Shown here: positions 33,230 to 43,013 of the stretch, piece by piece
Numbering within the stretch: position 1 is the first letter of the stretch
How the letters are laid out: each line of letters begins with the position of its first letter
NCBI GenBank assembly: GCA_017649945.1
Contig: JAGCFU010000022.1
Coordinates: 23,293-87,292, forward strand
Reading direction: 5' to 3'
From: Bacteroidales bacterium
GTDB taxonomy: Bacteria > Bacteroidota > Bacteroidia > Bacteroidales > F082
Length of the DNA stretch: 64,000 bases
Notes under the pieces: model-generated
Database searches by the model: none
What the model saw: the letters and a program-made list of their open reading frames with translations, nothing else
Told to the model about the DNA's origin: nothing
Made by a program: the position numbers and the translations under genes

Positions 33230-35491
33230 ATGAAAAAGACGACAGACATTATCGCGAGGAGACTCGCATTGACTCTCCTCGCAGTACTCACCACTTCCTT
33301 GGCATGGGCACAAATCAGCGGCAAAGGAACAAAAGATGAGCCCTACCTCATCAGCAGCGCTGAAGATTGGAACATCTTAACCGAGAACGTCAACAACAAA
33401 ATTTCAAGCTGGGCTTCAGCTTATTACCTCCTAACTGACGACATCACTCTCGGCACAGAAACAGATCCCATCACAACCGTGGTCGGCAATGCAAAAAACG
33501 TCACTTTTAACGGCACATTTGACGGTGGATTTCACACCATCTATATTAATATGAATCGCGCGCAAGACTTCGCTGCACCATTTGGTGTAACAAACGGCGC
33601 AACAATAAAGAATCTCACTGTAACCGGTACAATCACAACAGATCATAAATTCGCTGGAGGTTTTGTCGGTTATTCAAATAATGGCGATAAGAGAACAACC
33701 AGCATCATCAACTGCATCAGCAGAGTACATATCATCTGTGATAATATTATATTAGGTACAGACCAGACACGACCTTACGATTGCACTCACGGCGGTTTCG
33801 TAGGGCAAAACGAGAACGGTACACTCATGTTTGAGAACTGTGCCTTCGAAGGCAAAATCACCGACTCTAAAACAGAGAAAACAGCCAATAAATGTACAGG
33901 CTTCGTCGCTTGGGTTAATAAAAACGTCTACTACACCAACTGCATCATGGCTGGCTCGATTGACGTGAAGCCTAACGACGAAAATCTCAAAAACAGCATG
34001 GCGACATTCCACCGTCTCGCTGCCACAGCAAAACCTTATTTCATCGGCACATCATATTACATTAATGACTACACATATCCCGGGTTGAAAAAAGATGGTG
34101 AAGCGGCATTGACCGAGATTCCGGAGAACCAACTCGTTAAAATTTTCAACATAGGCAGAACAAATTATTATATCCCTGGTGTCATAATCGACGGATATTC
34201 CGTGACATACTGCGGCAACACTCTCGTCGAAGGTCAAGATTATCTTATTAACATGACATCAGAATCCGAAACACAGCACAAATTAACCATTTCAGGAATA
34301 AATAATTTCGGCGGCTCTTATACCAAGGATGTCGAGTCGAGCATTGACGTCAATGTCACGACATGGGAAACGGCATCAAAAACCGGTTGGCACGCCATTT
34401 CATCTCCTATCAACGGACAGGCTTTCTCTGCTGTCACAAACCTGACACCTGAAGCCTCGAAACACAATATTTACCGTTACGATGAGTCCAAACGCCAGTG
34501 GCAGGAATACAGAAACGAAGCGAACATCTACAACAACTTTGAAAACGGTCGCGGCTATATCTACCGCCATGAAGAAAATGAAGACAACATTGTCCTTCAG
34601 TTCCACGGCACATGCAACTCAGGCCCGATAGAACTCACTCTGTCAAGAACAGACAAAGGCGACGTCCTCACTGGCTTCAACCTCATCGGTAACCCTTATG
34701 CACATGAGATACATAAAGGTGTAGAAATCTCTAACAAGTATCTCGTTGACGATTACTGTATCCTTCAGACCAATGGTATCTGGCGAATCAAAGACGATTC
34801 AGAAGCTATTCCGGTTGCTACAGCCATCCTCGTCCAAGCTACAAAAGACAAAGCTACTCTCGTTATCGACGAAGATGCGCAAGCACCTGCAAAAAGAGCC
34901 GTCTGCGATAACATCTGGTTCACCGTTGCCAACAACGAATATTCAGATGTCACACGCGTCAGTTTCAGAGAAGGTCAGGGACTCAGCAAAATAGCACATT
35001 ACAACGAAGAAGCTCCTATGCTCTACGTTATCAACAACGGAGAAAACTTCGCTTCAGCTAACCTAAACAGCGGCGAAGACATCATCGAACTCGGCTTTGA
35101 GGCCAAGAGACTCGGACAGTACACCTTAACATTTAAGGCAAACGGCAGCTTCGGCTACATGCACCTCATCGACAAACTGACTGGCGCTGACGTCGACATG
35201 CTCGCCGAAAACGAATATGCATTCATTGGCGCCGACTGCGATGACAACAATCGTTTCATCGTGAAACTCAACGCGAACGCAGGCAGCACAACAGATGTTG
35301 ACGATTGTTTCGCATGGCAGAATGGCAGCGACATCATCGTGAACGGCACCGGCGAACTTCAAATCTTCGACGTGACAGGCCGTATGATTAACACGACGTT
35401 CGTGAACGGCATTGAGACAGTCAACGTCAACACACACGGCGTCCTCATCTTCAAATTGAATGAAAAAACACAGAAAATCGTTGTAAGATAA
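33230..35491 (+). CDS. Secreted surface protein with T9SS C-terminal sorting domain
   Basis: The 753-residue protein has a signal peptide ending 'AWAQ' (about residue 27). Beta-helix-like, GLUG-type repeats ('GGFVGYSNNG', 'GGFVGQNENG') lie in residues 100-250. A beta-sandwich region follows ('GWHAISSPINGQ', 'GFNLIGNPYAHEI'). The C-terminal module 'LQIFDVTGRMI...VNVNTHGVLIFKL...IVVR' is the type A sorting signal of T9SS cargo. The protein should be secreted and attached to the cell surface. The ligand or activity is unknown. Its gene follows an AraC-type regulator and repeat array and is probably co-transcribed with the next small gene. Confidence 0.85.
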   Translation: MKKTTDIIARRLALTLLAVLTTSLAWAQISGKGTKDEPYLISSAEDWNILTENVNNKISSWASAYYLLTDDITLGTETDPITTVVGNAKNVTFNGTFDGGFHTIYINMNRAQDFAAPFGVTNGATIKNLTVTGTITTDHKFAGGFVGYSNNGDKRTTSIINCISRVHIICDNIILGTDQTRPYDCTHGGFVGQNENGTLMFENCAFEGKITDSKTEKTANKCTGFVAWVNKNVYYTNCIMAGSIDVKPNDENLKNSMATFHRLAATAKPYFIGTSYYINDYTYPGLKKDGEAALTEIPENQLVKIFNIGRTNYYIPGVIIDGYSVTYCGNTLVEGQDYLINMTSESETQHKLTISGINNFGGSYTKDVESSIDVNVTTWETASKTGWHAISSPINGQAFSAVTNLTPEASKHNIYRYDESKRQWQEYRNEANIYNNFENGRGYIYRHEENEDNIVLQFHGTCNSGPIELTLSRTDKGDVLTGFNLIGNPYAHEIHKGVEISNKYLVDDYCILQTNGIWRIKDDSEAIPVATAILVQATKDKATLVIDEDAQAPAKRAVCDNIWFTVANNEYSDVTRVSFREGQGLSKIAHYNEEAPMLYVINNGENFASANLNSGEDIIELGFEAKRLGQYTLTFKANGSFGYMHLIDKLTGADVDMLAENEYAFIGADCDDNNRFIVKLNANAGSTTDVDDCFAWQNGSDIIVNGTGELQIFDVTGRMINTTFVNGIETVNVNTHGVLIFKLNEKTQKIVVR

Positions 35492-35526
35492 AGCTTTAAG
35501 TTAAAATTTGTAAAAAGAATAAAAAA

Positions 35527-35781
35527 ATGAAAAAGATCTATATAACAATAATGATTGTAATCATGGGTTTATGCGCTTACGCAAATAATGACGGTTTCTT
35601 CGGCAGCTGGGACAACAGTCTCGAGGACAGAGCATATGGTGAATCCACCACATTGAGAATGCCGAGAACGGAAATAGACAGCCATGACAACGACGACGCA
35701 CCGCTTGGCAGTGGTCTTTTAATAATGACAACATTAGGAACGGCTTACATGCTTTCCAGAAAAAAGAGAATAGTTAAATAG
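35527..35781 (+). CDS. Small exported protein with C-terminal 'PLGSG'-helix-RKKR sorting-like tail
   Basis: The 84-residue protein has an N-terminal signal peptide (cleaved near 'AYAN'), an acidic middle ('EIDSHDNDD'), then 'APLGSGLLIMTTLGTAYMLS' and a basic end 'RKKRIVK'. Short motif, hydrophobic helix and positive tail form the tripartite layout of sortase- or exosortase-like sorting signals. The processing enzyme is not in the window. It starts 35 bases after the T9SS cargo gene and before a terminator, so both are probably one transcript. Family not recognised. Confidence 0.65.
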   Translation: MKKIYITIMIVIMGLCAYANNDGFFGSWDNSLEDRAYGESTTLRMPRTEIDSHDNDDAPLGSGLLIMTTLGTAYMLSRKKRIVK

Positions 35782-35827
35782 TTAATTAGTTTTATGTTAA
35801 TCAAATCGGATGTCCCCAACATCCGTA

Positions 35828-35860
35828 AAGAGTGAAGCTCCCCACTTCACTCTTTTTTTT
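35828..35860 (+). terminator. Intrinsic terminator after the T9SS cargo operon
   Basis: A perfect 10-bp stem AAGAGTGAAG/CTTCACTCTT with a 7-base loop, followed by a run of T residues. Confidence 0.88.
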
Positions 35861-35951
35861 ATTTTCATTGAACCAGTGTTTTGGTTCGTTGAAACAACAA
35901 AAAACAATGTTGAAAATTTTTGAAGATTAAAAAGTATTTCAAATTAATCAC

Positions 35952-35959
35952 TATTTTTG
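35952..35959 (+). promoter_or_regulatory. -7 box TATTTTTG of the efflux operon
   Basis: A consensus box followed by CAA, 44 bases before the TolC-family ATG at 36004. Confidence 0.7.
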
Positions 35960-36003
35960 CAAATTGATTTTTTCCGCAAATAAAAAAGAAAAATAAATAA
36001 GAC

Positions 36004-37344
36004 ATGTTCAAAATTAAAGGTATTTTAACAACAGTTTTTTGTCTCGCCATGCTCCTGACGAATGGTGTCGCACGTGCGCAAGAATCTCAAGACACTCTAT
36101 TCATCAGTTTGGACACGGCAATAGAGATAGCATTGGAGGAAAGCAACACCATCAAAATCGCCGACCTCACCATCAAAAAGACAGGATATGCCAAGAAAGG
36201 CTCTTACGCCGCCTTATATCCTAACATCAGTGTGTCAGGAAGTTACCAGCGCACGCTGAAGAAACAGGTCATGGCGATGGAGTTCCAGGGGCAGGCAATG
36301 GAAATCGAAGTAGGTAAATGGAACAACGTGAGCGCTGGCGTAACCGCATCCATGCCTCTCATCAACGCAGAGCTGTGGCAATCGATGAAACTCTCGGCAT
36401 TAGACGTGGAAATCGCCGTAGAGCAAGCTCGCTCATCAAAGATTTCGATGATATCGCAGGTAAAGAAAGCCTATTATGCTGTTCTGCTCGCCAAACAGGT
36501 TTACGACGTGTATAAACAAGTCTACGACAACGCCGCGAAAAACCTCGAGCGCACCGAACAGAACTACAATGCAGGCAAGAGCTCAGAATACGAATACCTC
36601 AGAGCACAAGTCAACGTGAAAAACGCAGAGCCTAACATGTACAGCGCCATGACAGCCATCGACCTGGCAATATGGCAGCTGAAAGCCGTTATGGGCGTTG
36701 ACCTTGAAGCAAACATCGGCGTCGTAGGCAACATCGACCAATATAAAGACGAGATGCTCGCATTCAGCATCATGAGCGAAAACATCAACCTCGACAACAA
36801 CAGCACTCTCATCCAGTTGCAGATGCAGGAGCAACAGATCGAGCGCACCGTCAAGATGACGAAATACCATTACATCCCTACCCTCGCAGCCTCGTTCTCA
36901 TACAACTACATGGCTATGGGCGATGATTTCAAATTCAAATGGTATCCTTACTCTGTCGTCGGATTAAGCCTTAACATCCCTATCTTCGACGGCTTCTCGA
37001 CGAGCTCCAATATCCGTCAGTATAAGGCGGCAAAGAACATCATGCAACTCAACAGAGAAGACACAGAGCGCAACCTCAAGATAACACTGAAGAACTACGA
37101 AAACCAGATAACTACCTGCATGAAGAACTATGCGGCAGCCGAATCGACAGTCGAAGTCGCACAGAGAAGCTACGACATTGCTGAAAGAATGTACGAACTC
37201 GGCAAAGCCACCCTTCTCGAGCTCAACGACGCCATGATAGGATTAGTGCAGGCACAACTCACAATGAGTCAGGCTGTGTACAGTTTCATGGTCACCAAGT
37301 CATCAATCGAAGAACTTGAAGGCAACGATTATACATCAAAATAA
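36004..37344 (+). CDS. TolC-family outer-membrane efflux protein
   Basis: The 446-residue protein has a signal peptide ('GVARAQ', about residue 27) and the two outer-membrane-efflux repeats made of long helices: 'AKKGSYAALYPNISVSGSYQ', 'NYNAGKSSEYEYLRAQVNVKNAEP' and 'MYELGKATLLELNDA'. It is the exit channel of the tripartite pump encoded by the next two genes. The order TolC, adaptor, permease and the 32- and 21-base gaps mark one operon. Confidence 0.9.
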   Translation: MFKIKGILTTVFCLAMLLTNGVARAQESQDTLFISLDTAIEIALEESNTIKIADLTIKKTGYAKKGSYAALYPNISVSGSYQRTLKKQVMAMEFQGQAMEIEVGKWNNVSAGVTASMPLINAELWQSMKLSALDVEIAVEQARSSKISMISQVKKAYYAVLLAKQVYDVYKQVYDNAAKNLERTEQNYNAGKSSEYEYLRAQVNVKNAEPNMYSAMTAIDLAIWQLKAVMGVDLEANIGVVGNIDQYKDEMLAFSIMSENINLDNNSTLIQLQMQEQQIERTVKMTKYHYIPTLAASFSYNYMAMGDDFKFKWYPYSVVGLSLNIPIFDGFSTSSNIRQYKAAKNIMQLNREDTERNLKITLKNYENQITTCMKNYAAAESTVEVAQRSYDIAERMYELGKATLLELNDAMIGLVQAQLTMSQAVYSFMVTKSSIEELEGNDYTSK

Positions 37345-37376
37345 ATCATCAATTTAGAAATAAAATAGTTCACAAT

Positions 37377-38393
37377 ATGAAAAAGCTCAACACATTATTA
37401 ATCGCTTCAGCAGCCATCATCCTGATGTCATGCGGACAGTCAAACAACAACACCCAACAGGTAGTTGAGGAAAATCCGAAGGTCACTGTCACCACTGTCA
37501 ACGCCGAATATGTATCACAGATCACGGTCTACCCTACCACTATCGAGGCAGACATTGTCAACAACATCGCTCCTCAGTCATCGGCACGTATCAGCAAGAT
37601 TTATGTGGAGATAGGCGACAAGGTGGAAGCCGGACAGGTTCTCGCCAAGATGGATGAGGCTAACCTCGAGAAAGCCAGACTGCAGTTAGTCAACGACTCA
37701 ATCGAACTCGGCCGTATCAAACAGCTTCACGACATCGGCGCTACATCACAGTCTGATTTTGAAGCGATGTCACTGAAATATGACGTCTCAAAGAGGACTT
37801 ACCTGAACCTTTTAGAAAACACACTGCTGAAGAGCCCTATCTCAGGCATCGTGACAGCACGCAACTACGATGAAGGCGACATGTACGCCATGGCACAGCC
37901 TCTCTTCGTGATTCAGAAAATAAGCCCGGTGAAGATGCTCATCAACATCTCTGAAAGCAAATATTCACAGATACAGAAAGGCATGGAAGTCGACATCACC
38001 ACCGACGCGTACGGCGATCAGGTGTTCAAAGGCGTCGTAAGCCTCATCCACCCGACCATCAATGCCATGACGCACACTTTCCCTGTAGAGGTGAAGTTTA
38101 TGAATAAAGACATCACATTACGTCCCGGCATGTTCGCCCGCGTGACCGTCAACTATGGCGACAACTTCCGCGTAGTCATCCCCGACAGAGCCGTCATGAG
38201 ACAGGTTGGCTCAGGCGAACAATACGTTTACATCCTCAACCATGACGGCACCGTCACTTACAGCGTTGTGGAACTCGGACGCAGAATGGGCAACAGATAC
38301 GAGGTCTTAAGTGGAATTGACGATAATGCCACAATCGTGGTGTCAGGCCAGACAAGATTGAAAAACGGCATCGCAGTCGACGTTGTTAAATAA
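37377..38393 (+). CDS. RND efflux periplasmic adaptor (membrane fusion protein)
   Basis: A lipoprotein signal with acylated C19 ('LMSCGQ') is followed by the hairpin and lipoyl layout of MFP proteins: 'ARISKIYVEIGDKVEAGQVLAKMDEA', a short helical hairpin, then 'SPISGIVTARNYDEGDM' and a beta-barrel domain. It joins the TolC-family channel to the RND permease. The 338-residue length is usual for Bacteroidota. The exported compound cannot be predicted from this sequence. Confidence 0.92.
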   Translation: MKKLNTLLIASAAIILMSCGQSNNNTQQVVEENPKVTVTTVNAEYVSQITVYPTTIEADIVNNIAPQSSARISKIYVEIGDKVEAGQVLAKMDEANLEKARLQLVNDSIELGRIKQLHDIGATSQSDFEAMSLKYDVSKRTYLNLLENTLLKSPISGIVTARNYDEGDMYAMAQPLFVIQKISPVKMLINISESKYSQIQKGMEVDITTDAYGDQVFKGVVSLIHPTINAMTHTFPVEVKFMNKDITLRPGMFARVTVNYGDNFRVVIPDRAVMRQVGSGEQYVYILNHDGTVTYSVVELGRRMGNRYEVLSGIDDNATIVVSGQTRLKNGIAVDVVK

Positions 38394-38414
38394 TTTCGCA
38401 AAACAAGGAAAATC

Positions 38415-41400
38415 ATGAGTTTATATAGAACATCAGTCAATCATCCGGTAACGGTATCGTTGGTTTTCATCACGGTGGCGATTCTGGGTGTTTTCGCGCT
38501 AAGCAAATTATCAATCAACCTCTTGCCGGATATGGGAACCAACACCATCATGGTTATGACATCATATTCCGGTGCGAGTGCGGAAGATATAGAAACGAAC
38601 ATCACGAAGACGATGGAGAACACGCTCAACGGAGTGAGCGACTTGAAACACCTCACGTCTTCATCAAAGGAAAACATCTCCGTCATCACGCTTCAGTTTG
38701 AATATGGCATCGACATTGAAGACGCCACCAACAACGTGCGTGACAAGATAGACATGGTGCGGCAGTATCTACCCGACGGCGCAGGCAACCCGACCATCTT
38801 CAAGTTCAGCATGGAAGACATCCCGATCATCATGCTTTCAGCCACAGCAGAAGAGAGTATCTCCAGCCTTGACAAGATTCTCGACGACAAAGTCGCCACA
38901 CCGTTGGCGCGTGTCTCAGGCGTAGGTACCGTCTCCGTATCCGGTGCCCCGAAACGTGAAATCCAAGTCTTCGTCGACCCTAACAAACTCGAAGCCTACA
39001 AACTCACCGTGGAGCAGATTTCACAGGCTTTGGCTTACGAAAACAAGAACACTCCTGCCGGAAATATCGATATCGGCTCGAACACCTACGCAGTGCGCGT
39101 GGAGAAAGAGTTCAAGTCGGCAAAAGAGATGCTCGACGTGATCGTTGGCACATACAACGGCGCTCCTATTTATCTTAAAGACATTGCACGCATCCACGAC
39201 GGCGAGCAGGAACGTCTGCAAAAGGTGTTCTCCAACGGCATCCAAGGTGCCATGGTAACAATCCAGAAACAAACCGACGCTAACTCCGTGAAAGTCGCGA
39301 AAGGTGTCAGAAAAGAATTGGCTAAAATCGAGAAGACACTGCCTTCCGACATCAAGCTCAACCTCATCATGGACTCCAGCGACAACATCAACAACACCAT
39401 CAACTCGTTGAAAGAGACTATTTTCATCACTTTCATAGTGGTTATGCTGGTCGTGTTTATCTTCCTCGGAAGATGGAGAGCCACCGTCATCATCGTGCTT
39501 TCTATCCCAATCTCATTGGTGGCATCAGTCATCTACCTGTTCGCTACCGGCAACACCTTGAACATCATCTCAATGAGTGCTTTGACCATCGCAATCGGTA
39601 TGGTCGTCGACGATGCTATCGTGGTTTTGGAAAACATCACCTCGCATATCGACAGAGGCGCGAAGCCGAAAGAAGCTGCCGTTCACGCAACACAAGAAGT
39701 GTCAATCTCAGTTATCGCCTCCACCCTCACCATGTTGGCGGTGTTCCTGCCTCTGACAATGATTAAGGGCGCTGTCGGCGTGTTCTTCAACCAACTCGGA
39801 TGGATCGTCAGTATCATCATGATAGTGTCCACATCAGCAGCTTTGACATTGGTTCCTATGATGTGTTCAAAGATGTTGAAGAGAAATCCGCAAACACACG
39901 CATGGCACAGAATTTTATTCACACCTATTAATAAAGGTCTCGACGCTTTGAGTTCAGGCTATGGACGCCTCATCAACTGGGCAGTGACACACCGCACCAT
40001 CACACTCACCATCGCGGTCGTCGTTTTCGTTCTGACGTTGGTGATTACCATTCCGAACATGAAGACAGAATATATGCCGAGCATGGACCAGGGACGTCTT
40101 AGCATCAGCGTTGAACTGCCTGTGGGTACCCAGGAGGACATCACCGGTCAGCTTGGCGCTGAACTTGCCGAGAAATATATGAGAGAAGTACCGGAAACAT
40201 ACATGATGAACTACCGTTACGGCGTCGCTGACGAAGAAAACGCCTTCGCCTCAATGCAGAGCAACGGTACACATATCATAGCCATGTATATGAACCTCGG
40301 CAGCAAGGAGAAACGTAACAGAAGCACTCAGGAAATAGCCGAATATATCCGTAAAGACATGAAGAACAACGCCATGATTAAGAAATACAACGTTTCTGAA
40401 GGTATGGGCATGGGTTCGACTTCAAATGTCAAAGTGGAGATATACGGTTACGACTTCTTCACTTCAGACAGAATAGCACAGAGTATCGCAGCTGAGATGA
40501 GAGAAAAACAAGAAATCTCACAGGTTCTCATCAGCCGTGACGAATACACTCCTGAAATCCACGTCGATTTCGACCGCGAGAAGCTGATACTCCACGGCAT
40601 CAACATCACCACTGCCTCACAATATGTGAGAAACCGCATCAACGGCTCTATCATGACATTGTTCCGCGAAGACGGTGACGAATATAACATCCGTGTGCGT
40701 TACGCTCCGGAGTTCCGTACAGGCATCGAAGACATTGAAAACATCGTGCTTTACGGCTCATCAGGACAGGCAGTGCGCCTCAGCGAAGTGGCTAAGATTG
40801 TGGAAGGCCAGACCCCTCCTACTATCGAACGTAAAGACCGTGAACGTTTAATCACCATCACAGGTATCGTAGCAAAAGGCTACGCCTTAAGCGACGCTGT
40901 AGCAGTGTCACAGGAGTTAATCGACAAGGCTGAGATTCCATCTGAGTTCGTAGTAAAGATTTCAGGTGACTACGAAGACCAGCAGGATGCGTTCAAAGAC
41001 ATGTTCACTCTCATCATACTCATCATCATCCTCGTCTACGTAGTGATGGCATCACAGTTTGAATCGCTGCTCGACCCGTTCGTCATCATGTTCTCCGTGC
41101 CGTTCGCTATCACCGGTGTGCTCATCGGACTGAAGGTTCATGCCATGGCTCTCGGCGTCATGTCACTCATCGGCGTCATGATTTTGATGGGTATCGTGGT
41201 GAAGAACGGTATCGTGCTCATCGACTACACCCGTTTGTGCCTCGAACGCGGCATGGGCGTCAACGAGTCGGTGGTCACAGCATCACGCCAACGTCTGCGT
41301 CCTATCCTCATGACAACGCTCACCACCGTCCTCGGTATGATTCCTATGGCTATCGGCAACGGTGAAGGCGCTGAGATGTGGAACGGTCTCGGCGTAGTGG

Positions 41401-41528
41401 TCGCATGGGGTCTGTCGGTATCAACACTCATCACCCTCGTCCTCATCCCTACATTATACGCCATCTTCATTTCAAGGAAATTAAGACGTCAGGAAAGACA
41501 GTTAGCAAGACTCGCATTAGACAAATAA
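38415..41528 (+). CDS. RND-family efflux permease
   Basis: The 1037-residue protein has the AcrB-type architecture: 12 membrane helices and two large periplasmic loops. The proton-relay helix carries 'GMVVDDAIVVLENI' (Asp pair, about residue 400). Other family marks are 'LPDMGTNTIMV', 'GAEMWNGLGVVVAWGLSVSTLITLVLIPTLY' in parts, and 'GIVVKNGIVLIDY'. It is probably of the hydrophobe/amphiphile exporter group rather than the heavy-metal group, because the DD pair is present and no metal-group motif was seen. It is followed by a PG0541-type small protein. Confidence 0.93.
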   Translation: MSLYRTSVNHPVTVSLVFITVAILGVFALSKLSINLLPDMGTNTIMVMTSYSGASAEDIETNITKTMENTLNGVSDLKHLTSSSKENISVITLQFEYGIDIEDATNNVRDKIDMVRQYLPDGAGNPTIFKFSMEDIPIIMLSATAEESISSLDKILDDKVATPLARVSGVGTVSVSGAPKREIQVFVDPNKLEAYKLTVEQISQALAYENKNTPAGNIDIGSNTYAVRVEKEFKSAKEMLDVIVGTYNGAPIYLKDIARIHDGEQERLQKVFSNGIQGAMVTIQKQTDANSVKVAKGVRKELAKIEKTLPSDIKLNLIMDSSDNINNTINSLKETIFITFIVVMLVVFIFLGRWRATVIIVLSIPISLVASVIYLFATGNTLNIISMSALTIAIGMVVDDAIVVLENITSHIDRGAKPKEAAVHATQEVSISVIASTLTMLAVFLPLTMIKGAVGVFFNQLGWIVSIIMIVSTSAALTLVPMMCSKMLKRNPQTHAWHRILFTPINKGLDALSSGYGRLINWAVTHRTITLTIAVVVFVLTLVITIPNMKTEYMPSMDQGRLSISVELPVGTQEDITGQLGAELAEKYMREVPETYMMNYRYGVADEENAFASMQSNGTHIIAMYMNLGSKEKRNRSTQEIAEYIRKDMKNNAMIKKYNVSEGMGMGSTSNVKVEIYGYDFFTSDRIAQSIAAEMREKQEISQVLISRDEYTPEIHVDFDREKLILHGINITTASQYVRNRINGSIMTLFREDGDEYNIRVRYAPEFRTGIEDIENIVLYGSSGQAVRLSEVAKIVEGQTPPTIERKDRERLITITGIVAKGYALSDAVAVSQELIDKAEIPSEFVVKISGDYEDQQDAFKDMFTLIILIIILVYVVMASQFESLLDPFVIMFSVPFAITGVLIGLKVHAMALGVMSLIGVMILMGIVVKNGIVLIDYTRLCLERGMGVNESVVTASRQRLRPILMTTLTTVLGMIPMAIGNGEGAEMWNGLGVVVAWGLSVSTLITLVLIPTLYAIFISRKLRRQERQLARLALDK

Positions 41529-41540
41529 AAAGAAATCACA

Positions 41541-41834
41541 ATGACAGCAATATTCATCGCCTATAATCAGGCATATTATGAAGAAATCTTCGGACTCCTT
41601 GAACAACAGGGAGTCCGCGGATTCACCAAATGGAACGAGATAACAGGAAGAGGCTCAGCGACCGGCGAGGCTCACTACGGCAACCACACCTGGCCGACAT
41701 TCAACGACGCCATCCTGTCGTTCGTCGACGACGAGAAAGTCGACAGCGTGATGGACGCGCTGCACGATCATGACCTCCAGACACCAGAACTGGGTCTGAG
41801 AGCCTTCTCTTGGAAAATAGACAGAACTGTATAA
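41541..41834 (+). CDS. PG0541-family transporter-associated protein
   Basis: The 97-residue soluble protein has a ferredoxin-like, PII-like layout ('FIAYNQAYYEEIFGLLEQQGVRGFTKWNEITGRG', then 'AILSFVDDEKVDSVMDALHD'). Proteins of this kind are encoded directly after RND pumps in Bacteroidales (family name from Porphyromonas PG0541). The role is unknown. The PII-like fold suggests ligand sensing or regulation of the pump. It lies 12 bases after the permease and two bases before the opposing epimerase stop. Confidence 0.8.
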   Translation: MTAIFIAYNQAYYEEIFGLLEQQGVRGFTKWNEITGRGSATGEAHYGNHTWPTFNDAILSFVDDEKVDSVMDALHDHDLQTPELGLRAFSWKIDRTV

Positions 41835-41836
41835 AA

Positions 41837-42940
41837 TTACTTCTTAGCCGGTTTCTCCACACTGAATTTGTAAATACAGGTGTGATGATACTCCTCACCC
41901 GGTCTTAACACCGTGCTTGGGAAGTTAGGCTGATTCGGCGCATCCGGAAACTGCTGTGTCTCAAGGGCAAAAGCCTTATACTTCTCATCAAAGAAATTAC
42001 CGCTGTAGAACTGCATGCCAGGCTGGTCGGTGTATACCTCCATAATCCTTCCTGACTGCGGCTCGTAGACACTCGCCGCCAAACCCATCTCACCGATTCT
42101 CTTGTTCAGCACCCAGTTGAAATCATAACCGCCGCCGTTGACCATCTGCGGATGATATTTCGTAATATCACGGCCAATAGTTTTGCTATTCATGAAGTCC
42201 ATAGGAGTATCCTTGACAACAACAAAATTACCCGTCGGAATAAGTTTCTCGTCAATAACAGTGATAAGCTTACCGTTAATCATCATCTCGTGATCGAGAA
42301 TGTTACCGTTGCCTACCCCTTTCAGATTGAAAAACGAGTGATGCGAGAGGTTGCAAACCGTCGGAGCGTCGGTGGCAGCCTTGTAATCGACACGGAACTC
42401 GTTATCCTGGGTCAAGGTATAAGTCATGGTGATGTCAAGATTTCCCGGGAAACCGTCCATTCCGTCAGGTAACACAGTGCGAAGCACAATGGCGTTGTCA
42501 GTAACCGACTCCACATTCCAAACCACTCTGTCCACGCCGAACTCTCCACCATGAAGAGTGTTGCCGTTGTCATTCTTGTAAAGCTCATATTTCTTGCCGT
42601 CAAGAGTAAACTCACCATTTCCGATGCGGTTGGCATAACGTCCGACAGGAGCGCCGAGATATCTCTCACCTTTATTATTTATATAACTGTCGATATTTTC
42701 ATAACCGAGAACGATATCCTCAAAACTTCCCCTATAGTCAGGCATCCACAACGCGACGACACGACCGCCGAAATTGGTGACCTGCATTGTCAGAAAACCG
42801 TTCTTTAAAGTGTATAACGACACTTTCTTTCCGTTAACTTCAGTGTTAAAATCATTGGCATTCATAAGACTAACTTCTTTTTTCTTTGTACAACCGATTA
42901 AAACCAATGCGCTCAGCGCTAAAACCAAAAACTTCTTCAT
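41837..42940 (-). CDS. Aldose 1-epimerase (galactose mutarotase), lipoprotein
   Basis: The protein carries a lipoprotein signal with C17 ('LIGCTKK'), so it acts outside the cytoplasm. The mutarotase fold is clear: 'FGGRVVALWMPDYRG', 'GAPVGRYANRIGNGEF', 'LHGG', 'LSHHSFFNLKG' (catalytic His) and 'DQPGMQFYSGNF'. The catalytic Glu is near the C-terminus ('ALETQQFPDAPN'). It interconverts alpha and beta anomers of galactose or glucose released from glycans. It stands alone with its own promoter. Confidence 0.93.
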   Translation of the reverse strand: MKKFLVLALSALVLIGCTKKKEVSLMNANDFNTEVNGKKVSLYTLKNGFLTMQVTNFGGRVVALWMPDYRGSFEDIVLGYENIDSYINNKGERYLGAPVGRYANRIGNGEFTLDGKKYELYKNDNGNTLHGGEFGVDRVVWNVESVTDNAIVLRTVLPDGMDGFPGNLDITMTYTLTQDNEFRVDYKAATDAPTVCNLSHHSFFNLKGVGNGNILDHEMMINGKLITVIDEKLIPTGNFVVVKDTPMDFMNSKTIGRDITKYHPQMVNGGGYDFNWVLNKRIGEMGLAASVYEPQSGRIMEVYTDQPGMQFYSGNFFDEKYKAFALETQQFPDAPNQPNFPSTVLRPGEEYHHTCIYKFSVEKPAKK

Positions 42941-42960
42941 ATCTGTTAAAATTAATAATG

Positions 42961-42968
42961 CAAAATTA
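42961..42968 (-). promoter_or_regulatory. -7 box TAATTTTG of the epimerase gene
   Basis: A consensus box 20 bases before the ATG at 42940, divergent from the hybrid-kinase promoter. Confidence 0.65.
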
Positions 42969-43000
42969 TAAAATATTTCTCATATCAACAGATTTTTTAG

Positions 43001-43008
43001 TAATTTTG
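43001..43008 (+). promoter_or_regulatory. -7 box TAATTTTG touching the hybrid-kinase start
   Basis: The box ends five bases before the ATG at 43014, so the transcript would have almost no leader. Confidence 0.55.
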
Positions 43009-43013
43009 TCACG

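Noticed and set aside
33050-33230. Tandem repeat considered as a CRISPR array or plasmid-type iterons
   Set aside because: Units are contiguous without variable spacers, and no replication or cas genes are near. A regulator operator array fits the context better.
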